Part shown: positions 9,801 through 16,800 of the stretch, in pieces | Position numbering within the stretch: the stretch's first letter is position 1 | How the letters are laid out: every line of letters begins with the position of its first letter | DNA from: Branchiostoma floridae | Lineage: Eukaryota > Chordata > Leptocardii > Amphioxiformes > Branchiostomatidae | Assembly: GCF_000003815.2 (NCBI RefSeq) | Contig: NC_049995.1 | Span: 16,881,301 to 16,928,421, forward strand | Length of the DNA: 47,121 nucleotides | Direction of reading: 5' to 3' | The notes under the pieces: model-generated | Seen by the model: only the letters and a program-made list of their open reading frames with translations | Databases searched by the model: none | Told to the model about the DNA's origin: nothing | Made by a program: the position numbers and the translations under genes

Positions 9801-12241
9801 TGGTGTTACTGCGAACTTAAATCCACCGCGAAAAGTCATTTTTCCCGCTACCGCGAAATCAAATCCCTGCGAACTTAATTGCATTCACAGTATGGGATTC
9901 GATTGAAGACTCATCTGTGTTGATAGAATCCATAGTTGAACAGCTTTGGGATTTGCTCCAACAAGGGGAACACTTACTGATCCTCTGTGCTAACATTCTG
10001 GAAGTTGTAAGTGACATCAGGAGTGAATAAAAGTGGTGGTAAGACATGTATCACTGTCACGGTTCAGTAAGGGTTGATGTGCCCTGATGTATATTGTCTC
10101 CTTAAGGGGGGCACACACCAGTTTATTTGGGGGTTCAAATGGAGGCGGCATACCCTAAAGTCTAGCGACCAGCTCTACCAGGGAATTATCCTGAAGCAAA
10201 ATAACTGTATATATGGTGAAAGGATATTCCTTTAGCTACAAGACAAGCTTAGTTTCGGTCCTTCAACTTCTCTAATTTAGAATAAAAAATTAGAGGGATA
10301 AGACATTATTTTCACGTCAAAAATGATGCACAAAATCTGGCTTTTTGGCATTGAAAGAAAAACAAGAAGAAGATTTTTCCGACAAGCTGTTCAACTAGTA
10401 GATAATATGGGACTTTGCATCATGAAATTATATATTACAAAATTTCATCTGGTTATTAATGAATGAATAATATTTAGTAAACTTTAGTTTCTTCATTAAT
10501 AGGCACATATCTCCAAGAGCGTTTGTTTTAAGTCTGCCTGTCACCTTCCTCAGGGTAATAATGACATGTAGTACTTCACACTGCAGCCAGATGGCGCTGC
10601 TGTGTTACATTTGTAAAACTGCAGCAGCTATAGAATCAGTCACTAGGCCATGTTGATTATATGATTAGATTATATAGATAGTCCTGTTGTGAATCCAATG
10701 ACTTGAGAACTGACTGTTGTATTGTCAATGGGTGAATGTCACTGTGTTAAATTGTGTTTATGTTTTCTATAGACCAACCCACTGTTCATACGTGTTGACA
10801 CCAAGTCAGGGCACGGCTTCGGGAAACCAACAGCAAAAGTTGTAAGTACTCTTCTGTCTTTATCGAAACCAAAAATCTACTCTGTGTAGTACTGGAAATG
10901 TTTTTGCAAGTTTATTGTTTTCTTCTTGAAGACACATTTTACATATTTTTCCTTTATATCAAGATATTACTGTCAACAAATCAATGTCATTTTGCTGAAA
11001 ACTTTGCTTTTTGCTGAAATCTATGCTTGCAAACTTTTTTTTATGCCAGCAACATTATATTATAATGTTGTTCTTTTTGCTGGGGAATGCATGAGAAATA
11101 GGGCTGGGTATCGGTACAGCGTACCGGTACAAAACCGGTTTTTCTTATTGGACCGGTCCAAAAAAAACGGACCTGAAAAAATTGGGTGGACCGGATGTTG
11201 GACCGATTTGAAATTAACATATTATTTTATCAGGCATTCACACGTTTTGGCGCTTGCAGGTGGAAGAAAATAACAAGAGTGAAGTAGAGTAGACTTTATA
11301 GTACTTTCTACCAAGTCTTACAGCCAATCGTACAGGTGCAATTAGCGTTGTAGGATTTTAAAATGCCAGTGTATGTCTAATACTCCACCGAACAGATTTC
11401 TTTGTAGCGAAATGGACCATTGGTATGACCTGGACCTGAATTTTCTGTACCGGTACCCAGCCCTTGAGAAATATTACTTGCTGTTATTTTTCAGTTGTTA
11501 GGTTTAAATTTTAAACAATGCTATGTAGTATAAGACAGAGATCAAAGCAGTTTCATTGCGCAACAGTTACTGAACATACAGGACCACAGCATGCAAGGGT
11601 CTGAATAACAAACTGGTGTATTTTGCATTAAGCATGTTATGGCTGGTCCCACACATTGTTTCTTGTCTGCCACTACTAGTATGCTCTTTGATTCCTCTAT
11701 GTATTTACCCTGGGAAAACGCAGACTCCTAACGAGGCACGCAAAGTTTACCGATCCCTACAACACGTGCGCACGGGACACCCGCCGCCTAACACCTGCCG
11801 GCCCTCGAACCAGCTGGCCCCTACTTACACGAGCCTCTTTTGGAAGCGAGCGATGTTGGGGACCGGCGTAAGTGGGGCCAGCTGGTAGTGGGGCGGGTGC
11901 ATAGAGGCGGGAGGGCGCGCGTTAGGCAGGGGATCGGTAACTCTTATTTGCGAAGCTTCTCGAGCAGGTTTCCCAGGGTACTATGTATTTGAAAGCTTCA
12001 TTGCACAGTACTTCCTTCTCACCCACCACACCATACACAAACAAGAAACCTTCTGAAAAAAGCTGGCTGGTTTGTATTTTGAAAAAAAAATCCGATGTTA
12101 ATGGAGCCAATGAACCAGTATTATAAGTGTACAGTTTTTCTTTTCTTGTTAAATTTTGTATTTTTCTTACAGATTGAGGAAACTTCGGATATCTACGCTT
12201 TTATCGCGGAAAACTTGAAGTTAGAATGGCGGGATAAGTGA
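655..12241 (+). CDS. PREP: Prolyl endopeptidase (prolyl oligopeptidase), twelve 3' exons, 5' end outside window
   Basis: Cytosolic serine peptidase of family S9A that cleaves short peptides after proline. Twelve exons (655-820, 1982-2077, 3515-3619, 4473-4658, 5489-5602, 6001-6149, 7046-7162, 7820-7915, 8917-9018, 9556-9715, 10773-10841, 12173-12241) join in frame through GT-AG introns into about 475 residues ending at TGA 12239-12241. Aligned from memory with the vertebrate enzyme, the first residue corresponds to about 237. With that single offset the visible triad falls at Ser554 (GGSNGG), Asp641 (GDHDDRVV) and His680 (KSGHG), so no exon is missing between them. The first exons belong to the seven-bladed propeller and those from about 5489 onward mainly to the alpha/beta-hydrolase domain. 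At least five of its exon edges have partial duplicate copies nearby. The missing N-terminal third must lie upstream of the window. Confidence 0.96.
870..1252 (-). mobile_element. Diverged hAT-type MITE, copy 4, inverted
   Basis: Read on the minus strand the element starts at 1252 with TAAGGGTGGGTACTGGTA and continues with the GGACC/GGTCC-rich interior seen in the other copies. Its other terminus is eroded. No clear target duplication remains. Confidence 0.6.
1298..1948. mobile_element. Nested foldback element with perfect 28-bp internal inverted repeat
   Basis: The segment 1558-1585 (from ACCAATTTAATTTCTTGG) is the exact reverse complement of 1886-1913. Outside it, CTCGAAATTCA near 1303 pairs with TGAATTTCGAG near 1932-1942, and GGTGCACC motifs occur at both ends. 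A small local palindrome, GGTGCACCCAAAA with TTTTGGGTGCACC, sits at about 1518-1548. No convincing target duplication was found. Confidence 0.65.
1982..2077 (+). CDS. PREP: PREP exon b (propeller)
   Basis: This is 32 whole codons (phase 0 to 0), from [15 protein letters not shown] to DFSKPEM. The acceptor is CTTGACAG|TAC and the donor ATG|GTAGGT. The YIANEG...TNL pattern is the PREP propeller strand. Confidence 0.95.
2647..3514 (+). repeat. Mirage array: nine upstream copies of the 5' part of the next PREP exon with its 3' splice site
   Basis: Nine tandem units precede the real exon. Each begins at CAG|GACCAGTGG, at 2647, 2751, 2855, 2959, 3029, 3133, 3203, 3307 and 3411; the real exon starts at 3515. 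Spacings are 104, 104, 104, 70, 104, 70, 104, 104 and 104 bp. A 104-bp unit is the last 38 intronic bases plus the first 66 exonic bases (22 codons, ending GTGTTAAC). The two 70-bp units lack 34 exonic bases and alternate with full units, giving a 174-bp higher-order repeat. Every copy keeps an AG acceptor with a pyrimidine run. None contains the exon's 3' half or its donor. Confidence 0.95.
3515..3619 (+). CDS. PREP: PREP exon c (propeller)
   Basis: This is 35 codons in phase 0 to 0, from [17 protein letters not shown] to [10 protein letters not shown], with acceptor CTTTTCAG and donor AAG|GTACAG. It is the only unit of the array with the complete exon, including the 39-base 3' half absent from the nine upstream copies, so it is taken as the functional exon. 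Confidence 0.95.
3908..4007. other. Assembly gap (100 N)
   Basis: Exactly 100 N, the conventional placeholder for a gap of unknown size, in a PREP intron just downstream of the exon-copy array. Confidence 0.99.
4473..4658 (+). CDS. PREP: PREP exon d (propeller)
   Basis: This is 62 codons in phase 0, running from [20 protein letters not shown] through [15 protein letters not shown] to [11 protein letters not shown]. The acceptor is CCCTTTAG|ACA and the donor ACG|GTAGAT. Confidence 0.95.
4979..5010 (+). repeat. Single downstream copy of the 3' end of PREP exon d, donor lost
   Basis: About 30 bases (CTTACTAAGGACAAAC..., then GAACCAACC) match the end of exon d (CTCACCAAGGACAAAC..., then GAACCAACG). 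At the splice junction the donor GT has become TT (CCG|TTAAGT), so the copy cannot be spliced as exon d is. Confidence 0.75.
5020..5080 (+). mobile_element. LINE 3'-end fragment
   Basis: CTCTGTGAATTTGCATATAC and the following TTGTTTCAAGAGGA closely match bases 18130-18165, the terminal coding part of a LINE-like element (residues like LCEFIYTCFKKR). Only about 60 bp are recognisable. Confidence 0.5.
5141..5349. mobile_element. CTGTAAATGCA-type MITE, copy 1
   Basis: A roughly 209-bp palindromic element with termini CTGTAAATGCA and TGCATTTACAG, filled with TTCGCGG/CCGCGAA repeats. Copies at 7930-8137 (inverted) and 9722-9890 lie in two other PREP introns. There TA flanks both sides, suggesting a TA target duplication (Tc1/mariner-like). 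Confidence 0.8.
5489..5602 (+). CDS. PREP: PREP exon e (propeller to catalytic domain)
   Basis: This is 38 codons in phase 0, from [16 protein letters not shown] to [16 protein letters not shown]. The acceptor is TTTGCGCAG and the donor AAG|GTGAGT. The [14 protein letters not shown] segment marks entry into the hydrolase domain. Confidence 0.95.
5676..5731 (+). repeat. Single downstream copy of the 3' half of PREP exon e, donor intact
   Basis: The bases repeat the end of exon e (TTCTTCAGTAGTAAGGATGG onward) about 130 bp downstream and stay open in the same frame. They translate [18 protein letters not shown] instead of [18 protein letters not shown]. The copy ends in a good donor, AAG|GTAAGT, and TTCTTCAG inside it could serve as an acceptor, so it is a potential pseudo-exon. 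Confidence 0.85.
6001..6149 (+). CDS. PREP: PREP exon f (catalytic domain)
   Basis: The acceptor is TGTGTTTCAG|GAC and the donor GGAGG|GTAAGA. It encodes [20 protein letters not shown] through [12 protein letters not shown] and ends in phase 2. The next exon completes the third glycine of the RGGGEYG loop. Confidence 0.95.
6590..6735 (-). mobile_element. tRNA-derived SINE, partial
   Basis: On the minus strand GTTGTGAGTTCAATCCCCGG resembles a pol III B box. It is followed by a non-tRNA body (AAAGACTTTAAAAATGC, then TTTCTCTGCTTAGCACTCAG) of a type I recognise from invertebrate SINEs. The A-box part is not clear. Confidence 0.5.
6896..6954 (-). repeat. Degenerate interstitial telomere-like repeat
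   Basis: On the plus strand the run reads CCCTAACTCTAACCCTTACC and on through CCCTAACCCTAA variants, roughly nine CCCTAA-like units. Read on the minus strand this is TTAGGG, the metazoan telomere unit. It lies inside a PREP intron. Confidence 0.75.
7046..7162 (+). CDS. PREP: PREP exon g (catalytic domain)
   Basis: The acceptor is AATTCCAG and the donor AA|GTAGGT. The exon completes GGG and reads [20 protein letters not shown], then [18 protein letters not shown]. It ends in phase 2. Confidence 0.95.
7626..7682 (+). repeat. Upstream copy of the catalytic-serine exon of PREP, active site destroyed
   Basis: About 194 bp before the real exon, TTATAG|GATCACCGTCAAT starts a diverged copy that still reads in frame ([18 protein letters not shown]). 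The nucleophile motif GGSNGG has become LGFNKG, so serine is phenylalanine. The copy then runs into a tRNA-like sequence and has no donor. Confidence 0.85.
7683..7756 (-). mobile_element. tRNA-derived sequence (tRNA pseudogene or SINE head)
   Basis: The minus strand shows TGGCCAAGTGGTTATACTAG, like an A box/D arm, and GGGCTCGAATCCTGGCT, like a B box/T arm, at a spacing close to that of a long-variable-arm tRNA. The acceptor ends do not pair well, so a functional tRNA gene is not claimed. Confidence 0.5.
7820..7915 (+). CDS. PREP: PREP exon h, carries catalytic Ser
   Basis: The acceptor is TTATATAG and the donor CC|GTGAGT. The reading is (K)[18 protein letters not shown], then [13 protein letters not shown]. 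The serine in GGSNGG corresponds to Ser554 of the vertebrate enzyme. A decayed copy of the exon's 5' part lies upstream at 7626. Confidence 0.96.
7930..8137. mobile_element. CTGTAAATGCA-type MITE, copy 2, inverted
   Basis: It begins CTGTAAATGCATTTAAG and ends CATTTCTGCATTTACAG, flanked by TA on both sides. Its orientation is opposite to the copies at 5141 and 9722. Confidence 0.85.
8511..8916 (+). repeat. Two tandem upstream copies of the 5' part of PREP exon i
   Basis: TGTTATGGACATGCTGAAG recurs at 8511 and 8713 before the real exon at 8917 (periods 202 and 204). Each copy holds about 45 exonic bases (through TTCACCATCGGC) and then switches to intronic sequence ATATGATAACACC. Within each unit a shorter echo, TGTTATGGACATGG, leads into a (GAT)n microsatellite at about 8666-8690 and 8871-8893. 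Confidence 0.9.
8917..9018 (+). CDS. PREP: PREP exon i (catalytic domain)
   Basis: The acceptor is GTACTCCCAG and the donor AA|GTAAGT. It reads [20 protein letters not shown], then [13 protein letters not shown]. It is the only copy with the full exon and donor. Confidence 0.95.
9556..9715 (+). CDS. PREP: PREP exon j, carries catalytic Asp
   Basis: The acceptor is GTTTCCATAG and the donor CAG|GTAATA. It encodes [20 protein letters not shown], then [19 protein letters not shown] and on to GSNPKQ. The first Asp after His in GDHDDR corresponds to Asp641. Confidence 0.96.
9722..9890. mobile_element. CTGTAAATGCA-type MITE, copy 3
   Basis: It runs CTGTAAATTCAGAAATG to GCATTCACAG with TA on each side. 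It is shorter than copies 1 and 2 and begins only six bases after the donor of PREP exon j. Confidence 0.8.
9891..10772. other. PREP intron, no gene seen
   Basis: A/T-rich intronic sequence with no coding-like reading frame or clear repeat. A stretch near 10525-10550 (CTGCCTGTCACCTTCCTCAG) resembles part of the foldback element at 12800-13004. Confidence 0.6.
10773..10841 (+). CDS. PREP: PREP exon k, carries catalytic His
   Basis: The acceptor is TTTCTATAG and the donor GTT|GTAAGT. It is 23 codons: [20 protein letters not shown], then AKV. The His in KSGHG corresponds to His680. Confidence 0.96.
11099..11464 (+). mobile_element. hAT-type MITE, copy 2
   Basis: Termini TAGGGCTGGGTATCGGTAC and GTACCGGTACCCAGCCCT. 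The flanks ATGAGAAA and TTGAGAAA match 7 of 8, consistent with an 8-bp target duplication. It lies in the last PREP intron. Confidence 0.8.
11707..11980. mobile_element. GC-rich foldback MITE with 9-10 bp target duplication
   Basis: The flanks are identical: CTATGTATTT at 11697-11706 and 11981-11990. The termini are inverted (ACCCTGGGAAA with TTTCCCAGGGT), and internal arms such as CAGCTGGCCCC/GGGGCCAGCTGG pair around a GC-rich centre. The duplication length suggests a Mutator-like or related family. Base composition differs strongly from the surrounding intron. Confidence 0.75.
12173..12241 (+). CDS. PREP: PREP terminal exon
   Basis: The acceptor is TTTTCTTACAG. The reading [20 protein letters not shown], then DK and a TGA stop matches the PREP C-terminus. 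No AATAAA was found in the first few hundred bases downstream. Confidence 0.95.
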   Translation: MEETSDIYAFIAENLKLEWRDK

Positions 12242-12799
12242 CTGATAATAACTCAAGGAAGGTTCAAGAAACACTTCTCTAATCTTTGATGACTGTTTTT
12301 CTAACAGTCTCAGGTCAAATATCACAACTAACACTAAAACTTTTCTAATGGATGCACGGTTAGTATTACTAATAATTCATAAACTGTTTCTACTTCTTGA
12401 AACGTCATTGGAAAATTCATCATGTGCAAGGCGGCATGTTGATATGGTGGAGAATTTTGATGGCTACGACCCTTTTGTTAAAACAAAGGGTTTATTTTTG
12501 CCACATGAATGGCAAATACATGTATATGTAAGGACCATTTGTAGAATTACGTAATGTAGGCACATGTCCCAAAAGTGTGTTTAGATACTTTGCTAGCTGT
12601 CTATCAGCCTAAACTCATTCATATGGACCACTACAGTTATTAAAACCTCTTGTGCTTGGACACTAGCTCAATATGTTTATTCTTCTTGCTGACAACAAGT
12701 GTTTGTTGGGTGAACATTACACATAATTTTGGATGAACAATGGGAATCAGTGTTTAAATGTGTCTGTGTGTGTTTCTAAACATATTACAATTAATCAAA
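12242..12799. other. PREP 3' UTR and intergenic
   Basis: A/T-rich sequence with no coding signal. It presumably holds the PREP 3' UTR. No canonical AATAAA is evident; ATTAAA occurs at about 12638. Confidence 0.5.
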
Positions 12800-13004
12800 C
12801 AAAGTCTTCTTCGTTTCACAACCTTCTTTTTATTCTTCCGCAGACGTTTCGGCGACTGTCTGTCACCTTCATTGGTACAAAATGAAACATGCTAATGTTA
12901 TCGGTGTGATATGAGCTCTACAATCAGTGCAATCCATACATGTACTTAACCTATTGTTTTGTGACGTAATTATGCAAGAAGGTTGTGAAATGAAGAAGAC
13001 TTTG
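12800..13004. mobile_element. Foldback element with 28-bp inverted termini
   Basis: The segment starting CAAAGTCTTCTTCG at 12800-12827 is the reverse complement, with one mismatch, of 12977-13004, which ends GAAGAAGACTTTG. The interior includes GACGTTTCGGCGACTGTC. It lies between the convergent PREP and torsin genes. Confidence 0.75.
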
Positions 13005-13191
13005 TTCGATTGATCTACCAACCTGATGAAACTATTTACGGATATTGCAATTAAGTAACGTGAAAACACATAATTTTTTTTTTAAGAAAACACATTTGCC
13101 AATGTAAGTGACAGAAGTGCAGCATTTGAGCATGTACAATGGACCAGGGTTTTACATTAATTTGTACATTTGATGTTGCCTTCCTACTTTT

Positions 13192-13716
13192 CAGTCTAAG
13201 TCAGCCATGCTCATGATAATCAAATTACTGTCGTGTAAGCATCCATTTTTTAGAGTACTGGACCATGCATCGCGTCCCTGGGTAGGTTGTATGTCATCTC
13301 ATCATCCTGCGGTGTTCCCTTACATAATGTAGCAAGTGGTAGGCCAGAGCTGGTCACCATATGTGTATCAGTCTAAGTCAGTCATGTTCGTGATGACCAG
13401 ATTCCTGACATGGAAGCAGCCATGCTTCGATTACTGGATCATTGCCTCCCTGGGTAGGTACGTCATCTTGCGTATCATCATATAGCATCCTGTGGTGTTC
13501 CTTTACGTAATGTAGCAAGTGGCAGGATAGCTGATAATATGTGTTATATAGTTCTCAGTCTAAGTCAGTCATGTTTGTGAGGACCAAGTTTATAATGCGG
13601 AAGCAGCCATGTTTAGAGTACTGGACCATTGCTTCCTTGGGTAGGTATACGTCATCTCATCATGTAATTTAGCAAGTGGCAGGATAGAGCTGGTCACCAT
13701 ATGTGTTATATAGTTA
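13192..13716 (-). repeat. Three downstream copies of the torsin terminal exon (3' part)
   Basis: CAGTCTAAGTCAG recurs on the plus strand at 13192, 13369 and 13556 before the true copy at 13718 (periods 177, 187, 162). Each copy repeats roughly the last 30 codons of torsin exon 6 through its stop, and then downstream sequence (GTAGCAAGTGGYAGG, CACCATATGTGT). None keeps the acceptor-proximal part, and the frame is shifted near the ATGACGTATACC segment, so they are non-coding. Confidence 0.9.
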
Positions 13717-13842
13717 TCAGTCTAAGTCAGCAATGCTTGTGAGGACCAGGTTTCTGACGCGGAAGCAGCCATGTTTAGAGTACTGGACCATCGAGTCTCT
13801 AGGCAGATATGTCATCTCGTCTGCCAGTCGTCTGAACCTGGT
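13717..13842 (-). CDS. Torsin exon 6 (C-terminal)
   Basis: On the minus strand the acceptor TGTCTCCCTACAG precedes TRFRRLADEMTYLPRDSMVQ, then YSKHGCFRVRNLVL and IADLD with a TGA stop at 13719-13717. LADEMTYLPRD and the GC dipeptide match the torsin C-terminus. Confidence 0.93.
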   Translation of the reverse strand, partial: TRFRRLADEMTYLPRDSMVQYSKHGCFRVRNLVLTSIADLD

Positions 13843-16800
13843 CTGTAGGGAGACAAACGGTTTGGAAATTGGTTACATGATACTGTAAGACCTAATCTCC
13901 AAGCAGATTCCTCCGGTGGCATAAAACAGTAACATTGTCATAAGCTGGGGAAGGTGGCAAATTTTACCCCTCTGCCGGCTGAAGTCCTTCCCCAGCTTAT
14001 GTTACTGTTTTATGCCACCGGAGGAATCTGCTTGGAGATTATGTAAGACCCTCATCAGGTTATTTTAAAGAAAGACACAGTACACTCAAAACTTCAATTA
14101 TTACAAATAGAGGATATGTACTACTAGTCAGTGCATATGCTCATGCTCATGACTTAGAAGAGAACGAACAATTGTTAAACACCTACATGTACATTATGGG
14201 AGGTTTTGGTACTTGATCAGACATGGGGATCCGCCAGTCAATCCGCCATGCAAATATAGTTCAGGGCCTAAAACAATAAGATTTTTTTCCTGGTCAAATG
14301 GGTAGAAATCCTGGCAGTTTTTAGGTGGGTGTGACAGGGGAGGGTTTCTACTTTGTGATTAGGGCCAAAAAGCTGAGTTTGTGTGGTTTTTAGGGGGTAT
14401 AAAGTTGGGACTTTTTTGTCCTAGCACATGGCCTCCTCACTGGGTTGTGGTGCGGTTTTGAGGTCATGGGTCAATCTTTCAGTTTCCCGGAAGTTTTCAT
14501 CGTTAGATTCATGCCGAAATGTGGTTTGTCGGATAGCTGAGATGTCGGGCTTTCATATGAGGGTATGTTTGTGTGCCAGTAACGTCAGAAAGTTGAGTTA
14601 ATAACAGTTGCTTTCTCCTATTTTTTGTATAGGGAACCATTGTTTAGAGGCTGCAAATTGAATCACCTGCGGATACCCACATGCGTTCTGCAGTTACATT
14701 GTTTGAGGCATGTGTACCAAGTTTTCTTAATGTTATGTTTCTTCTTCCTCGATTAAGTCTATACATCTAGGTTATAAGATAAGCCAGATTAAATTTTAAC
14801 TGGATATGATTTTGGAAATGGTCAGACGTTTCAGACAGAATCCACTACCTTTCGTAAGTAACATTGTTTCTTGTTCCTTCCCCAAAGTGCTTCTTATTTA
14901 ATTTACCAGTACCAGTTTGAGGGACTTTTGATCAGGCAGGTAGAAAGCCTAACAATGAGAAACGTACACACCATAGTCATGTTAGTTTCCTTGCCCATCT
15001 CCCGTAGCACGTCTCTGATGCACATCTCCACATGTTCCACGGACAGGGGCAGGAAGGGAACCACGTGGTCAATCAGACCCTGGGTAAGAAGTTCTTCTTG
15101 CCAGGGGAGGTGCCCTGAAATAGAAGTGTTAACAAGTTCAAATTTATTTGCAACTTCATGCACGAAGGCCAAGAAACATAGGAGACGTACATGTTATTTA
15201 ATAATGCTTTTGTAACAATAGAGTATGTACAAAAATACTTGTATGGCAAAATCTAGACAAGTTGGGTTTGACTTATTTTTTCGGAAGCAGGGGAATAGTC
15301 CCACTTTTTTGTGTATTTCGTGGGATCTGTGCTTTGATTAAAAGACGATGAGATTTTCTACCCCTAGACTCTAACCACGGAGATCATACCTTCATTAGCT
15401 ATCTATAGCTTTTGTAAATTATATGCAAATGCTATCGTGATCATTTCTTGCGCTCAAGATATCAATACTGGCAGTTCGCTGCAGTACCATAACTAGCCAT
15501 AAGGGACAAAATCTAACCATTTATCACGTTGACACACATGTACGGACACAGCCATGCATACACAGATGCAGCTGCCTAAAATATGCCATCTTTCATGAAT
15601 TTACTTAATAGTTACCTTTTACGCATTCTGTCCCATCCTGGACAAAACCCTTGCAGCAAAAGTAGTGTGTATAGGCACATGTTGCCTGTCGTTCCTCTGT
15701 AAAATTTCTAAACAAATCAATGCAAAAAGCGACAATTAATTTAGCATACTACTAAGAACATGCAAGACCAATGGTGCACACTTGATTAAGCATGGTCATG
15801 GTCAACGACGTATATCGAGATTATCTGTTCGCATGGCGTAATGTCGCTCCTCTGTAATAATGTAGTTAGTTTTTTTATCGCTAATTCCACGGCAAATGCT
15901 CCGTTGAGCTTGAGTTGCAACACCTAAATTTGCGACGAGGACAGAGAGTTACGTGATTGATTGACATTTACGACGATACAACATGCAGCAATCAGTACCT
16001 TTCACAGGAACGTAGCCACAGGAACCCGCATCTGACGGTCCGCTGAACCTGAATCGTCTCCAGACAAGCGTGTGTTCTGGTATCCATGCAGACATTCTCT
16101 CCGCTTGGCACTGGCATTTCTGGTAGATTTTGAAACAAGACATTATGCTATAATTGTATGTACGGGAGAAAAAGACTTTCTCCTACGGGAGAAATATAAA
16201 CGACTAAACTCTTGAATTAGGCACATCTAGTTCACTTTTTTCAAAGCCAAGTTTTGTTCTTGTATCCATGCACAGATTGTCACCGCTTGGCACTGGCATT
16301 TCTACATGACGGATGGTGAAACAAAACATTGACGACAGGTATCATTTCATTTAGGGGGGAAATGTCTAATATATAAACGATCAAACTTTTTTGCTCAGGC
16401 ATATCCAATTCACTCAAAGCACACATTGCTCTAGTATCCACGCACACATTGCATGCCGCCACTTACCACAGGCATCTTTGATGGATTGAAAAACAAAACA
16501 TTGACGACAGCCATTATTTGAAATTTGGAGGAAATGTCAATATATAAAGATTCAGCTTAGGCGTACAGTGTATCTACCTCAATGTCTAAAAGAAACGTGT
16601 TTTAATAGCCTTACACACATTCAGCCACTTGGCTTAGGTGCGTTTGATGGATGTCGAAACAAAACATTGACGACATGAAGGGAAGAAATGTCTATATAAA
16701 CTATATAACTTTTTTTGGCTTAGTTGGATCCAATTCACTGTTTCCATTAAAAAACCAGCAAATATATCTTTTTTTTGCGTGCCCCGCTTGGCACAGGAAC

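Noticed and set aside
11616-11888. 90-codon plus-strand open frame
   Set aside because: It lies mostly inside the GC-rich foldback MITE 11707-11980.
13703-13888. 61-codon plus-strand frame repeated in tandem, at first read as an unknown repeated exon
   Set aside because: It is the antisense of torsin exon 6 and its copies; the minus-strand reading has the acceptor, the torsin C-terminal motif and a stop.
16280-16462. 60-codon minus-strand frame containing NVCVDTRAMC
   Set aside because: It is a degenerate copy of the EMI-like exon edge within the repeat array, not an independent exon with both splice sites.
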